Assembly (NCBI GenBank): GCA_002385265.1
Contig: DGDD01000264.1
Location: 1-19,938, forward strand
Source of the DNA: Chitinophagaceae bacterium UBA3961
GTDB lineage: Bacteria > Bacteroidota > Bacteroidia > Chitinophagales > Chitinophagaceae
Reading direction: 5' to 3'
Length of the DNA stretch: 19,938 bases
Below, one piece after another: positions 1 through 7,865 of this stretch. A program made the position numbers and the translations under genes. A model generated the notes under the pieces. That model was not told the DNA's origin. It ran no database searches and saw nothing but the letters and a program-made list of their open reading frames with translations. Positions within the stretch are counted from its first letter, which is position 1. Each line of letters opens with the position of its first letter.

Positions 1-24
1 ATCCTCCCTCTTCCCTCCTGTATT

Positions 25-66
25 CCGGCTGTTCCATTATTAATTATTACTTATTAATTATTAATT
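25..66. repeat. 42-bp AT-rich direct repeat, copy 1
   Basis: A 42-base stretch ending in a run of ATTATTAATT-type blocks. It recurs at 238-279 with a single mismatch (C at 34, T at 247). The two copies bracket about 170 bases holding a CGCAGCG repeat and a pyrimidine-rich tract. It lies downstream of rodA on the minus strand. Confidence 0.9.
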
Positions 67-107
67 TTTCACCGCAGCGGCGCAGCGATCGCAGCGGTTT
101 CGCAGCG
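67..107. repeat. CGCAGCG-type dispersed intergenic repeat, copy A1
   Basis: The sequence starts TTCACCGCAGCGGCGCAGCG and continues with two further GCAGCG units. A near copy in the same orientation is at 3904-3943, and reverse-orientation relatives are at 9280-9313 and 11159-11195. All four are intergenic. A short in-frame ORF across this stretch on the minus strand is judged spurious because it reads only repeat and low-complexity sequence. Confidence 0.8.
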
Positions 108-237
108 CTTCCCCCTTGTTCCTCCCCCTGCTCTTTCTCTTTATTCTCTCGTTCCTGTCTCCCCCTGTTCCTGCTCCTGTTCTTTCTATGTCTTTCATTC
201 CCACATTTGCAAACTCTCACATTCACCAATTATCGCG
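108..237. other. pyrimidine-rich low-complexity tract
   Basis: The plus strand is dominated by C and T (CTCCCCCTG, TTCTTTCTCT), so the minus strand, which is the sense strand of the upstream rodA operon, is purine rich. A similar tract follows the second CGCAGCG repeat at about 3951-4049. No gene, RNA or convincing terminator hairpin was seen here. Confidence 0.6.
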
Positions 238-279
238 CCGGCTGTTTCATTATTAATTATTACTTATTAATTATTAATT
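238..279. repeat. 42-bp AT-rich direct repeat, copy 2
   Basis: Matches 25-66 at 41 of 42 positions in the same orientation. Its right end runs to the rodA stop codon at 278, so the repeat abuts or just enters the end of the gene. Confidence 0.9.
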
Positions 280-1696
280 ACCTCAACACCATCTGCCGAT
301 CCGCATCCAACCTTATCATAATAAACAACATAATCGTAAAGGTGATCAAGGAAGTACCTCCGTAGCTAATGAAGGGTAACGGAATACCAATTACCGGTGC
401 GAGACCAATTGTCATGCACACGTTGATGGCAATGTGGAAGAACAATACGGATGCAACACCGTAGGCATAGGCACGACTGAACACGCTTCGTTGACGCTCG
501 GCGATGTTTACAATGCGCATCAATAAAAAGAAATAGATAGAAAGGAAAAGAAAACTTCCGACAAAACCAAAGCCTTCTCCTATGGTACAAAAGATAAAAT
601 CAGTTCTTTGCTCCGGAACAAAATCGAAACGGGTTTGCGTTCCTTTTAAGAATCCTACTCCTGCAAAACCGCCACTTCCAATCGCAATCTTACTTTGTTT
701 TACGTTGTAGTTGTCTTCCTTCTTTTTCTTAGGCTTTGCTTCTGTAGTTTCAGTTGTTCCCACGATTCTTTGTTGTAACGTGTCTGATCCCGCCGGAATA
801 TCAATGGGAGCCGCTGCTTCACTCGTATCTATTGGTGCCGCTGCTTCTGAATAAGGATTATCCACCCCCAACAAATCGAAAATACGACTCACTTGGTGGG
901 GTTGTAGGATCTTCGTAAAAATGATGGGTACTGCAAAACGCTGGACCCCCACGCATATCGCCCAAATTAAAATGATTCTCGTTAGCAATCCACGAGAACG
1001 CTTGAACTGTCTGCGCAAGGCATAGATCGACAAAGCAGCAATAACTGTTAATATGATTGCCAACAAGTTTTTATCGACTAATAATGTAGCCACAACCAAC
1101 ACCGCCAAACTGAATCCAATAATCAAGTAGTATGCCGGCAAGCCTTCTCTAAACATCACCAAAAAGAATGAGAAGTACACCAGTGCCAAGCCGGTTTCAC
1201 TTTGCGCAATACTGATCACCGCAGGCAATAAGGTAATACCCGCTGCTATGAGCTGCGCGCGCGGTTGATTGAAATTGGTTTCAATTCGTGAAAGGTATTT
1301 TGCCAGCGCAAGGTTTACAAACAGTTTACAGATATCAGCCGGCTGGATTTGAATACCACCCAAACGTATAATCGAATTTGTTCCTTTTACTTCTGTGTGA
1401 AAAGGGAATACCAAGAGCAAGAGTACGATACCGAATGCATAACTGATGTTTGCGGTTGCGGTAAAGAATTTACTATCGGTGAGCAAAATGAACAATCCTA
1501 GGATCAATGAAAATCCGAAGAAGTACAACTGCTTGCTGTAATCTGTTTTGAAAGTGAGAAAGCTTCTTAAGATAGGATCGTTCTCTCGGTAGGTAGCCAT
1601 GAAAATGCTCAAGATACCAATGGATACCAATAAGAGGTAGAGCCAAATCACTACCCAATCCACTCCTTTCGATATTTCAGGATTCCGTTGGCTCAT
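278..1696 (-). CDS. rodA: RodA, SEDS-family peptidoglycan glycosyltransferase
   Basis: Inner-membrane SEDS protein that polymerises lipid II into glycan strands during cell elongation, in partnership with PBP2. The 472-residue product has about ten hydrophobic segments. The diagnostic block QSKIAIGSGG (334-343), then KGTQTRFDFVPEQRTDFIF (351-369) and EGFGFVGS, is clear. The start codon overlaps the mrdA stop by 4 bases, so the two partner enzymes are likely translationally coupled. Unusual feature: between the usual loop near DNPYS (279-283) and YNVKQSK (330-336) there is an insertion of roughly 45 residues. It contains a 9-residue tandem duplication (SEAAAPIDT/SEAAAPIDI) and a KPKKKK run. 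The catalytic-loop aspartate therefore cannot be assigned by eye (D279 or D328 are candidates). Identity is secure; the effect of the insertion is unknown. Confidence 0.95.
   Translation of the reverse strand: MSQRNPEISKGVDWVVIWLYLLLVSIGILSIFMATYRENDPILRSFLTFKTDYSKQLYFFGFSLILGLFILLTDSKFFTATANISYAFGIVLLLLVFPFHTEVKGTNSIIRLGGIQIQPADICKLFVNLALAKYLSRIETNFNQPRAQLIAAGITLLPAVISIAQSETGLALVYFSFFLVMFREGLPAYYLIIGFSLAVLVVATLLVDKNLLAIILTVIAALSIYALRRQFKRSRGLLTRIILIWAICVGVQRFAVPIIFTKILQPHQVSRIFDLLGVDNPYSEAAAPIDTSEAAAPIDIPAGSDTLQQRIVGTTETTEAKPKKKKEDNYNVKQSKIAIGSGGFAGVGFLKGTQTRFDFVPEQRTDFIFCTIGEGFGFVGSFLFLSIYFFLLMRIVNIAERQRSVFSRAYAYGVASVLFFHIAINVCMTIGLAPVIGIPLPFISYGGTSLITFTIMLFIMIRLDADRQMVLR
797..850 (-). repeat. 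27-bp tandem duplication inside rodA
   Basis: Two adjacent 27-base units encode SEAAAPIDT and SEAAAPIDI (residues 283-300 of RodA). The GCCGCTGCTTC core on the plus strand is identical in both, with divergence elsewhere, so the duplication is not brand new. It sits in the extra loop between membrane segments. Confidence 0.75.
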
Positions 1697-3771
1697 ACTA
1701 AATAGGGTTTGCGTAAACGAATGCTGTGCTTAGGATCAATGAACAAATCTCCCACACGAGTATCTACTTTCTGTTTGGGAGGCGTGGGAGGTTCTGGTGA
1801 AGCTCCTTTGCGCAAATACTTCTTAATATAAGTACTGTCTTTCACTTTATCATACCAATACTTCGCACGCACAGAGTCTTCAATGAATTGCAAGCGTCTA
1901 AAATAACCGGGTATCAAATTCGCAGAAGCGATTCTTTCAACTTCCGGCAAACGTTCTGCTCTCAATGTATCGTTTAAATATTTTTCAACCAACATCGATG
2001 CAATAGGCGCGGCCCAAGTAGCACCGAAGCCCGAGTTCTCTACAATTACAGCTACAGCAATCTTTGGATTATCAGCAGGCGCAAAACATACAAACAAAGA
2101 GTTGTCTTTCAACTTCACTTTCTGTCCATCAATAATTCTATATTTCTCCGCCGTACCGGTTTTTGCAGCGATCGTGATCCCGGGAATATTCGCGGCAGGA
2201 CCAAGGTGATTCACCACATCTTGCATCCCCATGATTACTGCATCATACGCATCATTGGTGATATTGGTCAATGGAGAATGTTTTACTCTGAATCGATTCA
2301 ACAAAGTATCGCTGGAAGTTTCACCGTCAATACTGTCTACAAAATGCGGCAAATAATAATACCCTCTATTCGCAACAATACACATGGCATTGGCGAGTTG
2401 AAGCGGAGTGGCTTGCATCATGTCTTGACCAATACCAAGGGTCAAGTTGGTACAGGAACTCCAAGCGCCACGGTATACCTTATTATAAGTAGCCGTATCT
2501 GGAATAAACCCTCTGTCTTCACTCGGAATGTCCACTCCTGTTTTTGTACCCAATCCAAACGCATTCAAATAATCGCGCCAGTGCATGTATCCTTTCTTCG
2601 TTCCACCGAATTTTGAATTGTCGATGGTCATGCGAAATACTTGCGAGTAATAAGAGTTGCAGGAATTGGCGATCGACAAACGAAGGTTATCGGCGTGACC
2701 GGGATTCTTGTGCACGCAAGCAGGCTTTCCATGTCCGCAAGCTAAATAGCGACCCGCGCAAGGATATCCATAGCTCGGAGTAATGATGCCTTCATTCAAA
2801 GCAACGAGTGCTCCCAATGGTTTGAAAGTAGAACCGGGCTCGTAGTTTCCTTTGATCGCACGGTTCAACAAGGGACCGGAAACGTCCAACATCATTCTTC
2901 CGAAATTCTTTTTCTTATTGGGACCGGTTAAGTCGTTGGGGTTGTAATTGGGACCGGAGGTCATCGCGATAATTCCCCCTGTTTTCGGTTCGATGGCCAC
3001 TACGGCTCCCACTTTATTAGCGAGTAATTTTTCAGCGAGTTGTTGTACTTCTAGATCCACATAGGTCTTAAGGTTTCTTCCGGCGCGTGCGGCTGTATCG
3101 TACATGCCTTTCTCATAAGAACCCACCAAACGGTTCTTGTTGTCTTTGATCATGTATTGCACCCCGCGTTGACCCATGAGCACCGATTCGTAAGAAGATT
3201 CCAATCCACTCAAACCAACGTAGTCGCCTAAGCGATAAAATCCTTTTGAGCGTTTGATCACACCTGAATCGGCTTCTCCGATGTATCCGAGAAAGTGCGC
3301 TCCAACATTGGAAGGGTACACACGAACCGGACGTTCCACCAGCGCGAAGCCGGGGTATTTCCAAATGTTTTCATCGAGGCGGGCATGAAGATCGGGAGGC
3401 AAGAGATCTTCGAATATAGAAGGACGGAATGGACCGTTTTTGAATTTGGCTTCGAGAATGCGTTTGCGGTATTCAGCGGTATCGATGCCGAGTAGGTCGC
3501 AGAGACCAAGGGTGTCGATTTTCTTCGCTTCGTTGGGGGTCACCACCAGGTCGTACATGATGGTATTATTGAGAAGGGGTTTTCCTTTGCGATCGAAGAT
3601 GATTCCACGGTCGGGGTATTTTACTTTAGGGAAGACCGCGTTGTTCATGGCGAGTTGGCGGTAGCGGCCTGAGAAGATCTGGAGATTCATGAGTTGCAGT
3701 ATGATCACAAGAAAGACCACACCGAATATGAGTCGGATCACAAAGCTTCTGGATTGATTGAATAAGGCCAT
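1693..3771 (-). CDS. mrdA: Penicillin-binding protein 2 (MrdA), elongation-specific D,D-transpeptidase
   Basis: Crosslinks peptidoglycan in the periplasm as the transpeptidase partner of RodA. The 692-residue class B PBP has an N-terminal anchor (about residues 10-32), a dimerisation/pedestal region, then the penicillin-binding domain. The three catalytic motifs are intact: STFK with nucleophile S314 and K317, SCN at 370-372, and KTG at 537-539. The start is supported by AGGAGAGG nine bases upstream, an unusually strong Shine-Dalgarno for this phylum. It overlaps rodA by 4 bases downstream and is separated from mreD by 278 bases. The C-terminal tail beyond the transpeptidase domain (after about residue 600, ending in proline- and lysine-rich sequence) is variable and has no recognised domain. 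Confidence 0.97.
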   Translation of the reverse strand: MALFNQSRSFVIRLIFGVVFLVIILQLMNLQIFSGRYRQLAMNNAVFPKVKYPDRGIIFDRKGKPLLNNTIMYDLVVTPNEAKKIDTLGLCDLLGIDTAEYRKRILEAKFKNGPFRPSIFEDLLPPDLHARLDENIWKYPGFALVERPVRVYPSNVGAHFLGYIGEADSGVIKRSKGFYRLGDYVGLSGLESSYESVLMGQRGVQYMIKDNKNRLVGSYEKGMYDTAARAGRNLKTYVDLEVQQLAEKLLANKVGAVVAIEPKTGGIIAMTSGPNYNPNDLTGPNKKKNFGRMMLDVSGPLLNRAIKGNYEPGSTFKPLGALVALNEGIITPSYGYPCAGRYLACGHGKPACVHKNPGHADNLRLSIANSCNSYYSQVFRMTIDNSKFGGTKKGYMHWRDYLNAFGLGTKTGVDIPSEDRGFIPDTATYNKVYRGAWSSCTNLTLGIGQDMMQATPLQLANAMCIVANRGYYYLPHFVDSIDGETSSDTLLNRFRVKHSPLTNITNDAYDAVIMGMQDVVNHLGPAANIPGITIAAKTGTAEKYRIIDGQKVKLKDNSLFVCFAPADNPKIAVAVIVENSGFGATWAAPIASMLVEKYLNDTLRAERLPEVERIASANLIPGYFRRLQFIEDSVRAKYWYDKVKDSTYIKKYLRKGASPEPPTPPKQKVDTRVGDLFIDPKHSIRLRKPYLV

Positions 3772-3780
3772 AAAAAAGAA

Positions 3781-3788
3781 CCTCTCCT
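3781..3788 (-). promoter_or_regulatory. Shine-Dalgarno sequence of mrdA
   Basis: On the minus strand AGGAGAGG lies 9 bases before the mrdA ATG. It fixes the start at 3771 and is notable because other genes here lack a clear ribosome-binding site. It suggests independent translation initiation after the long mreD-mrdA gap. Confidence 0.6.
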
Positions 3789-3825
3789 AAATTTGAAAGT
3801 ATATATTACTAATAGAGCTTTATTG

Positions 3826-3868
3826 TTCACCGCAGAGAGCGCCAAGAGCGCTAAGTTGTCGCAAAGAG
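3826..3868. repeat. CACCGCAGAGAGCG-type dispersed repeat, copy B1
   Basis: TTCACCGCAGAGAGCGCCAA followed by a GCGCTAAG and CGCAAAGAG block. An imperfect relative in reverse orientation is at 11035-11080 (CTCTCTGCG units ending in CAGTGAAA). It lies in the mreD-mrdA gap, 36 bases before copy A2 of the CGCAGCG repeat. Confidence 0.6.
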
Positions 3869-3903
3869 TTTCTATTTTCCAACCTCTCCGATAAATCTTC
3901 TTT

Positions 3904-3943
3904 TTCACCGCAGCGGCGCAGCGGTCGCAGCGATAACGCAGCG
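3904..3943. repeat. CGCAGCG-type dispersed intergenic repeat, copy A2
   Basis: Starts TTCACCGCAGCGGCGCAGCG, identical over this part to 67-86, then GTCGCAGCG and ACGCAGCG. Same orientation as copy A1 and likewise followed by a pyrimidine-rich tract. Confidence 0.8.
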
Positions 3944-3950
3944 TTGGCAT

Positions 3951-4049
3951 TCGCTCCGAATTTCCTCGTTCCTCGATTCCTCGTCTCCTCCTTCCTGTAC
4001 TCCCCCTGTTCTTTCTCTGTATTTCCTCTTTTCCTCTTATCCTCGCTCC
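3951..4049. other. pyrimidine-rich tract between mreD and mrdA
   Basis: The plus strand is a run of TTCCTCG/CTCCT blocks with CTCCCCCTGTTCTTTCTCT, closely resembling 120-140. On the sense (minus) strand this is a purine-rich leader region of GAGGAA units upstream of mrdA. No coding potential was seen. Confidence 0.55.
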
Positions 4050-4583
4050 TTATGCAGTATTCGTCTTAAAACTCTGCTTCCTATAAAACAACAACTCCGT
4101 CAATAAAATCAATAACAAACTCACGCCGGTGGTGCCCAATACTTTTCCGAGGAAAAACAAGAAAGATCCCATTTCCATCCATTCCAGAAATACCAAATAG
4201 GTATTGTGTAAGAGGGTCAGGACCACTACATAGGTTGCATAAGGGGCCCAGCCCATGCTGGTAACAGAAGGGGATTTATAGTTTTGATCGGCGCCTTCTT
4301 GAGAAATCAAAATGCTTACCAAGAAGGGACGAACATAGGCGATCAAGGCACAGGCTGCGGCATGCAGTCCGGGCGTTTTAACGAAATAGTCTAAACTGAA
4401 ACCGAATAAGAAGCCGATAAAAGTTAGTGCCAATCGGGGTGTATTGAAAGGCAACCACAAAATATACAAGAAGTACAAATACGGCACCACGAATTGATGC
4501 AAGGGTTTCACCTTCACCAAAACCAATACCTGTACGAGGATGAACAGGAGGAATCGGACCGTATTTTTAACTAAATCACTCAT
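4050..4583 (-). CDS. mreD: MreD, rod-shape-determining membrane protein
   Basis: Small integral membrane protein of the elongasome. The 177-residue product is hydrophobic almost throughout, with about five membrane segments (for example around residues 9-25, 32-48, 53-69 and 118-133, and 140-166). It shows little sequence conservation, as is usual for MreD. The call rests on size, hydropathy and position: its ATG overlaps the mreC stop by 4 bases, and mreB, mreC, mrdA and rodA surround it. The C-terminus ends with a short charged tail. No recognisable catalytic motif is expected or seen. Confidence 0.9.
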   Translation of the reverse strand: MSDLVKNTVRFLLFILVQVLVLVKVKPLHQFVVPYLYFLYILWLPFNTPRLALTFIGFLFGFSLDYFVKTPGLHAAACALIAYVRPFLVSILISQEGADQNYKSPSVTSMGWAPYATYVVVLTLLHNTYLVFLEWMEMGSFLFFLGKVLGTTGVSLLLILLTELLFYRKQSFKTNTA

Positions 4584-5437
4584 TGCTGTATTTTCTTCGC
4601 TGCTTCTTCCAGCTTTTTACGTTCTTCTTTTTGTAAATTCTCCACTACCGACACATACTCCAACTTAAAGAAATCGGCTGCCGGCTTCACTTTCATCACA
4701 TAGAAATTACTTGAATTGTCTTCCACAATTTGATCCACTGTTCCAATCATCAAATTGGCAGGGAACAAATAAGAATATTGACTGGTTACAATGGTATCGC
4801 CCTTTACCAATTTCACACTCTTGGGAACGTTGATCATGTTCACGTACATCGGATTCTCCCCATCCCATTGCACAATGCCCAAATCACCCGACTTCTTGAT
4901 CTTCGCACTCACGCGCGATTGACGGTGCAACAAACTCATCACCACGGCATAGTTGTCGCTGGCGCTGATCACCACTCCTACTACTCCACTTGGACTCACC
5001 ACACCCATATCCTTTTTCACACCTTGCTTTTCGCCGCGTTGAATGGTGATATAGTTGTTTTGAAGCCCAACGGTATTTCCTACCACTTTGGCTTCTCTCC
5101 AGAGGTATTCACGAGTTTGGGTTCCGGTAGAATCTTTGGAAACGGTATCGATCACCTTTTTGCTACTGCTGTCTGCCTTGTAGAAATTGGAACCTTGTTG
5201 ATTAAGTAAAATTTCGTTTTGTTTGGCCAGCTCGGCATTGGATTCTTTGAGATTGAAATAAGACTCTACGCCGTCGTATTTCTTATAGAACCAACCGGTG
5301 GTTTCGGTAGCCACGCCCATAAAGGCGGCTTCCTGAAACTTGTTATAAGTGAATAAAGAATACAGCGCTATTCCCTGGACCAAGAGAAAAAATAGGAAGT
5401 TAAAATACCGCCGTATGAAAAGAAAGATATTACGCAT
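4580..5437 (-). CDS. mreC: MreC, rod-shape-determining protein
   Basis: Periplasmic scaffold that bridges MreB/MreD and PBP2. The 285-residue protein has a basic N-terminus (RNIFLFIRRYF), one membrane anchor at about 11-30, a coiled-coil stretch at about 57-82 (ESYFNLKESNAELAKQNEIL), and a beta-rich C-terminal region with VVSPSGVVGVVI, typical of MreC. A variable 20-residue Ser/Lys/Asp-rich linker follows the coiled coil. The C-terminus carries a charged helix (KEERKKLEEAAKKIQQ). It begins 91 bases after mreB and overlaps mreD by 4 bases, consistent with one transcript. Confidence 0.95.
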   Translation of the reverse strand: MRNIFLFIRRYFNFLFFLLVQGIALYSLFTYNKFQEAAFMGVATETTGWFYKKYDGVESYFNLKESNAELAKQNEILLNQQGSNFYKADSSSKKVIDTVSKDSTGTQTREYLWREAKVVGNTVGLQNNYITIQRGEKQGVKKDMGVVSPSGVVGVVISASDNYAVVMSLLHRQSRVSAKIKKSGDLGIVQWDGENPMYVNMINVPKSVKLVKGDTIVTSQYSYLFPANLMIGTVDQIVEDNSSNFYVMKVKPAADFFKLEYVSVVENLQKEERKKLEEAAKKIQQ

Positions 5438-5528
5438 AGCTGTCCTCTGAAACTAGCAGCACAGAGGTAGAATGAATTGAATGAGTCTACAAAAACCTTC
5501 ACAATGGCAAGCCCACAACGCTCTTCTA

Positions 5529-6554
5529 TTAACGCATCACGAAGGGGAAGCGATCATAATTCTTCAAAGCAATACCTGTGCCACGTACTACGCTCTTTAA
5601 AGGATCGTCGGCTACGTGAACGGGTAATTTGATCTTTTGGCTTAAACGTTTGTCCAGTCCTCTCAACAAGGCACCACCACCGGTGAGGTACAAACCTCTG
5701 CGGTAGATATCGGCTGCCAACTCAGGAGGCGTTTGCTCCAATGCTTTGAGGATGGCTTCTTCAATTTTGAAGATGCTTTTATCGAGGGCTTCAGCAATTT
5801 CTTGGTAGCTCACCATGATTTGTTTGGGGATACCGGTTACAAGGTCACGACCATTTACCGGAATATCGTCCGGAGGTGTTTCCAAGTCTTTCATTGCTGC
5901 GCCAATATTGATCTTGATTTGTTCGGCAGTACGTTCACCGATCAACAAACTGTGGTAACGACGAAGGGCTTCCATGATATCGGCCGTGAATTCATCACCG
6001 GCGATACGGATACTTTGGTCGCACACAATACCCGCAAGGGCAATTACGGTAATACCGGTGGTACCACCGCCAATATCGATGATCATGTTACCAACCGGCT
6101 CTTCTACGTCGATACCGATACCGAGGGCAGCGGCCATTGGTTCATGAATCAAATACACTTCTTTGGCTCCAGCTTGCTCGGCACTGTCGCGAACAGCACG
6201 CTTTTCCACCTCGGTGATAGACGAGGGGATGCAAATCATCATTCTCCAACTTGGGGGGAACAGGGGCTTTTTGGGGTAAACGAGTTTGATCAACTCGCGG
6301 ATCATCAGCTCAGCGGCGTTGAAGTCGGCAATTACACCGTCTTTCAGCGGACGCACCGTGCGAATGCTCTCATGGGTCTTTTCGTGCATCATCAATGCCT
6401 TCTTACCCACCGCCAATACATTCTTTGGATTGTTACGATCAAGGGCCACAATACTGGGCTCATTCACCACTACTTCTTCGTTATGTATGATGAGGGTATT
6501 GGCAGTACCCAAGTCTATCGCGATTTCCTGGGTAAAAAAGTTAAAAAGTCCCAT
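5529..6554 (-). CDS. mreB: MreB, actin-like cell-shape protein
   Basis: Bacterial actin homologue that forms membrane-bound filaments orienting lateral wall synthesis. The 341-residue length is standard. The N-terminal MGLFNFFTQEIAIDLGTANT supplies an amphipathic membrane-binding start and the phosphate 1 loop (DLGTANT). IDIGGGTTGITV is phosphate 2, and LTGGGALLRGLDKRL is the adenosine motif. The HEPMAAALGIG segment is also typical. It is first of the cluster, with 189 bases separating it from the preceding gene, so the operon promoter probably lies there. A 5-bp hairpin (CCGGA/TCCGG, 6584-6599) sits in the leader, but no convincing TAnnTTTG box was found. Confidence 0.97.
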   Translation of the reverse strand: MGLFNFFTQEIAIDLGTANTLIIHNEEVVVNEPSIVALDRNNPKNVLAVGKKALMMHEKTHESIRTVRPLKDGVIADFNAAELMIRELIKLVYPKKPLFPPSWRMMICIPSSITEVEKRAVRDSAEQAGAKEVYLIHEPMAAALGIGIDVEEPVGNMIIDIGGGTTGITVIALAGIVCDQSIRIAGDEFTADIMEALRRYHSLLIGERTAEQIKINIGAAMKDLETPPDDIPVNGRDLVTGIPKQIMVSYQEIAEALDKSIFKIEEAILKALEQTPPELAADIYRRGLYLTGGGALLRGLDKRLSQKIKLPVHVADDPLKSVVRGTGIALKNYDRFPFVMR

Positions 6555-6743
6555 GTTTTTCGATATCAGTTTTTAGTATGATGCCGGACCGAAATCCGGT
6601 GTTGCAAAATTGGAGGAAAATATCCGAATAAACAAAGCCAAATCATTGCCAGTCAATGTTTTTTTCCACTTTCCCCGTCGGATAACGCACCCTCCCCCCG
6701 CTTATTGTTTTTTGCCTTTGGGGAATTTTTCAGCCCTATTTTC

Positions 6744-7802
6744 TCAGGCTCGAAAACCCAAGCGCTCTTCTACCGCTTTTGGAAGCTCGGGAAGCCTGCT
6801 TCTTTCCATCAAAAAGCTGGTTAAACGAGCAATATCCTTGAAGATATAATGCTGGTCTAAAGCCGACTTTAAATAGTCTTTCCCCGAACTACCGCCCGTG
6901 CCTATGCGAGAACCGATGGTACGATGCACCATGTTCATATGACGATACCTCCACGTACTTAGTTGCTCGTCGATATCTAATAATGTTTGCAATAATTGAA
7001 AAGGCAATTGCAACATTGGATAACCTCGGTATAACATGATGAACAATGCCGAACGAGCGGCTTTTGCACTCAATCCCGCATTCGCTCTTCCCTTGAAAAA
7101 TTCTGTTTCAAAGAATTCACGGTGTGCTTCTTCAGCTCCTGCTAACCCCGATGCATACCGTATAAAATACTCGTTCCAAAACAAGCGTTCGGCGGCACTA
7201 TAGTCTTGTTCGTTCAAAGGCAAAACCGTCTTTCCTGTGGAAAAACCTTGCCAAATTTCACTATCGTGGAAAAAAGGCATGCGTTCCAGCCATTTGTTAA
7301 TCAAGTTTAACATCGACACTTTCGATTCTGCTTCTTTGATCAAGTTCACATGCTCGGGACGCAACTGACTCAAGTAATACTCTTGTCCCACTCTTGCTTC
7401 AAAAGGCAATCCCAGTCTAGCTTCCAGCACTTTGAACTGCCAGCTCTGAAATCCGGAAGCCGGACGAAGCATGTCTCTGAATTCCAAAAAATCCATCGGC
7501 GTCATGGTTTCCATCACGTCCATTTGCTGTACCAACAAACGCAAAATAGTAACGGTTCTGTTCAACCGATGAATGATGATTTGTTGATCGGGAGAATCGT
7601 CTTTCAAACTGGGCTTCTGAAAGAATTCGATCACCGAATCTACTTCGTGCAAAATTTGTTTGAACCACAATTCGTAGGCCTGATGAATGACGATGAACAA
7701 CATTTCATCGTGTGCAGGTTTTTGATGTTTAACACTTTCTAAAGATTGTGCCTCAATAATTTTATTGAGTTGCAGGTAGTCGTGATAATAAACAGATGAC
7801 AT
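6744..7802 (-). CDS. kynA: Tryptophan 2,3-dioxygenase
   Basis: Haem enzyme opening the indole ring of L-tryptophan to N-formylkynurenine, the first step of the kynurenine pathway, in the cytosol. The 352-residue protein shows the family blocks in order: YHDYLQLNKIIEAQS (6-20), HDEMLFIVIHQAYELWFKQI (31-50) with the likely active-site H40, FRDMLRPASGFQS (108-120), and WRYRHMNMVHRTIGSRIGTG (284-303) with H288 as expected haem ligand, followed by GSSGKDYL. No other kynurenine-pathway gene is adjacent. A terminator separates it from purD upstream, so it probably has its own promoter in the 63-base gap. Assignment of ligands is by family analogy. Confidence 0.95.
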   Translation of the reverse strand: MSSVYYHDYLQLNKIIEAQSLESVKHQKPAHDEMLFIVIHQAYELWFKQILHEVDSVIEFFQKPSLKDDSPDQQIIIHRLNRTVTILRLLVQQMDVMETMTPMDFLEFRDMLRPASGFQSWQFKVLEARLGLPFEARVGQEYYLSQLRPEHVNLIKEAESKVSMLNLINKWLERMPFFHDSEIWQGFSTGKTVLPLNEQDYSAAERLFWNEYFIRYASGLAGAEEAHREFFETEFFKGRANAGLSAKAARSALFIMLYRGYPMLQLPFQLLQTLLDIDEQLSTWRYRHMNMVHRTIGSRIGTGGSSGKDYLKSALDQHYIFKDIARLTSFLMERSRLPELPKAVEERLGFRA

Positions 7803-7823
7803 AGGAAAGCAAGCTTAATGAAA

Positions 7824-7853
7824 TAAAAAAAGAGCGACCGTTGCGATCGCTCT
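7824..7853 (-). terminator. Rho-independent terminator of purD
   Basis: Perfect 7-bp arms AGAGCGA (7831-7837) and TCGCTCT (7847-7853) with a 9-base loop. On the minus strand they are followed directly by a T run (plus-strand A run at 7824-7831). It is 13 bases past the purD stop and upstream of kynA, so the two genes are likely separate transcripts. Confidence 0.8.
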
Positions 7854-7865
7854 GTATGAAGAGAA

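Noticed and set aside
47..229. 60-residue minus-strand reading frame downstream of rodA
   Set aside because: It consists of Arg/Glu/Gly low-complexity sequence read from the pyrimidine tract and the CGCAGCG repeat. No domain is visible.
5733..6581. 282-residue plus-strand reading frame opposite mreB
   Set aside because: It is an antisense shadow of the well-conserved mreB gene with no recognisable domain.
6584..6599. 5-bp CCGGA/TCCGG hairpin in the mreB leader as a regulatory element
   Set aside because: Stem too short to distinguish from chance, and no T run or ligand-binding structure is visible.
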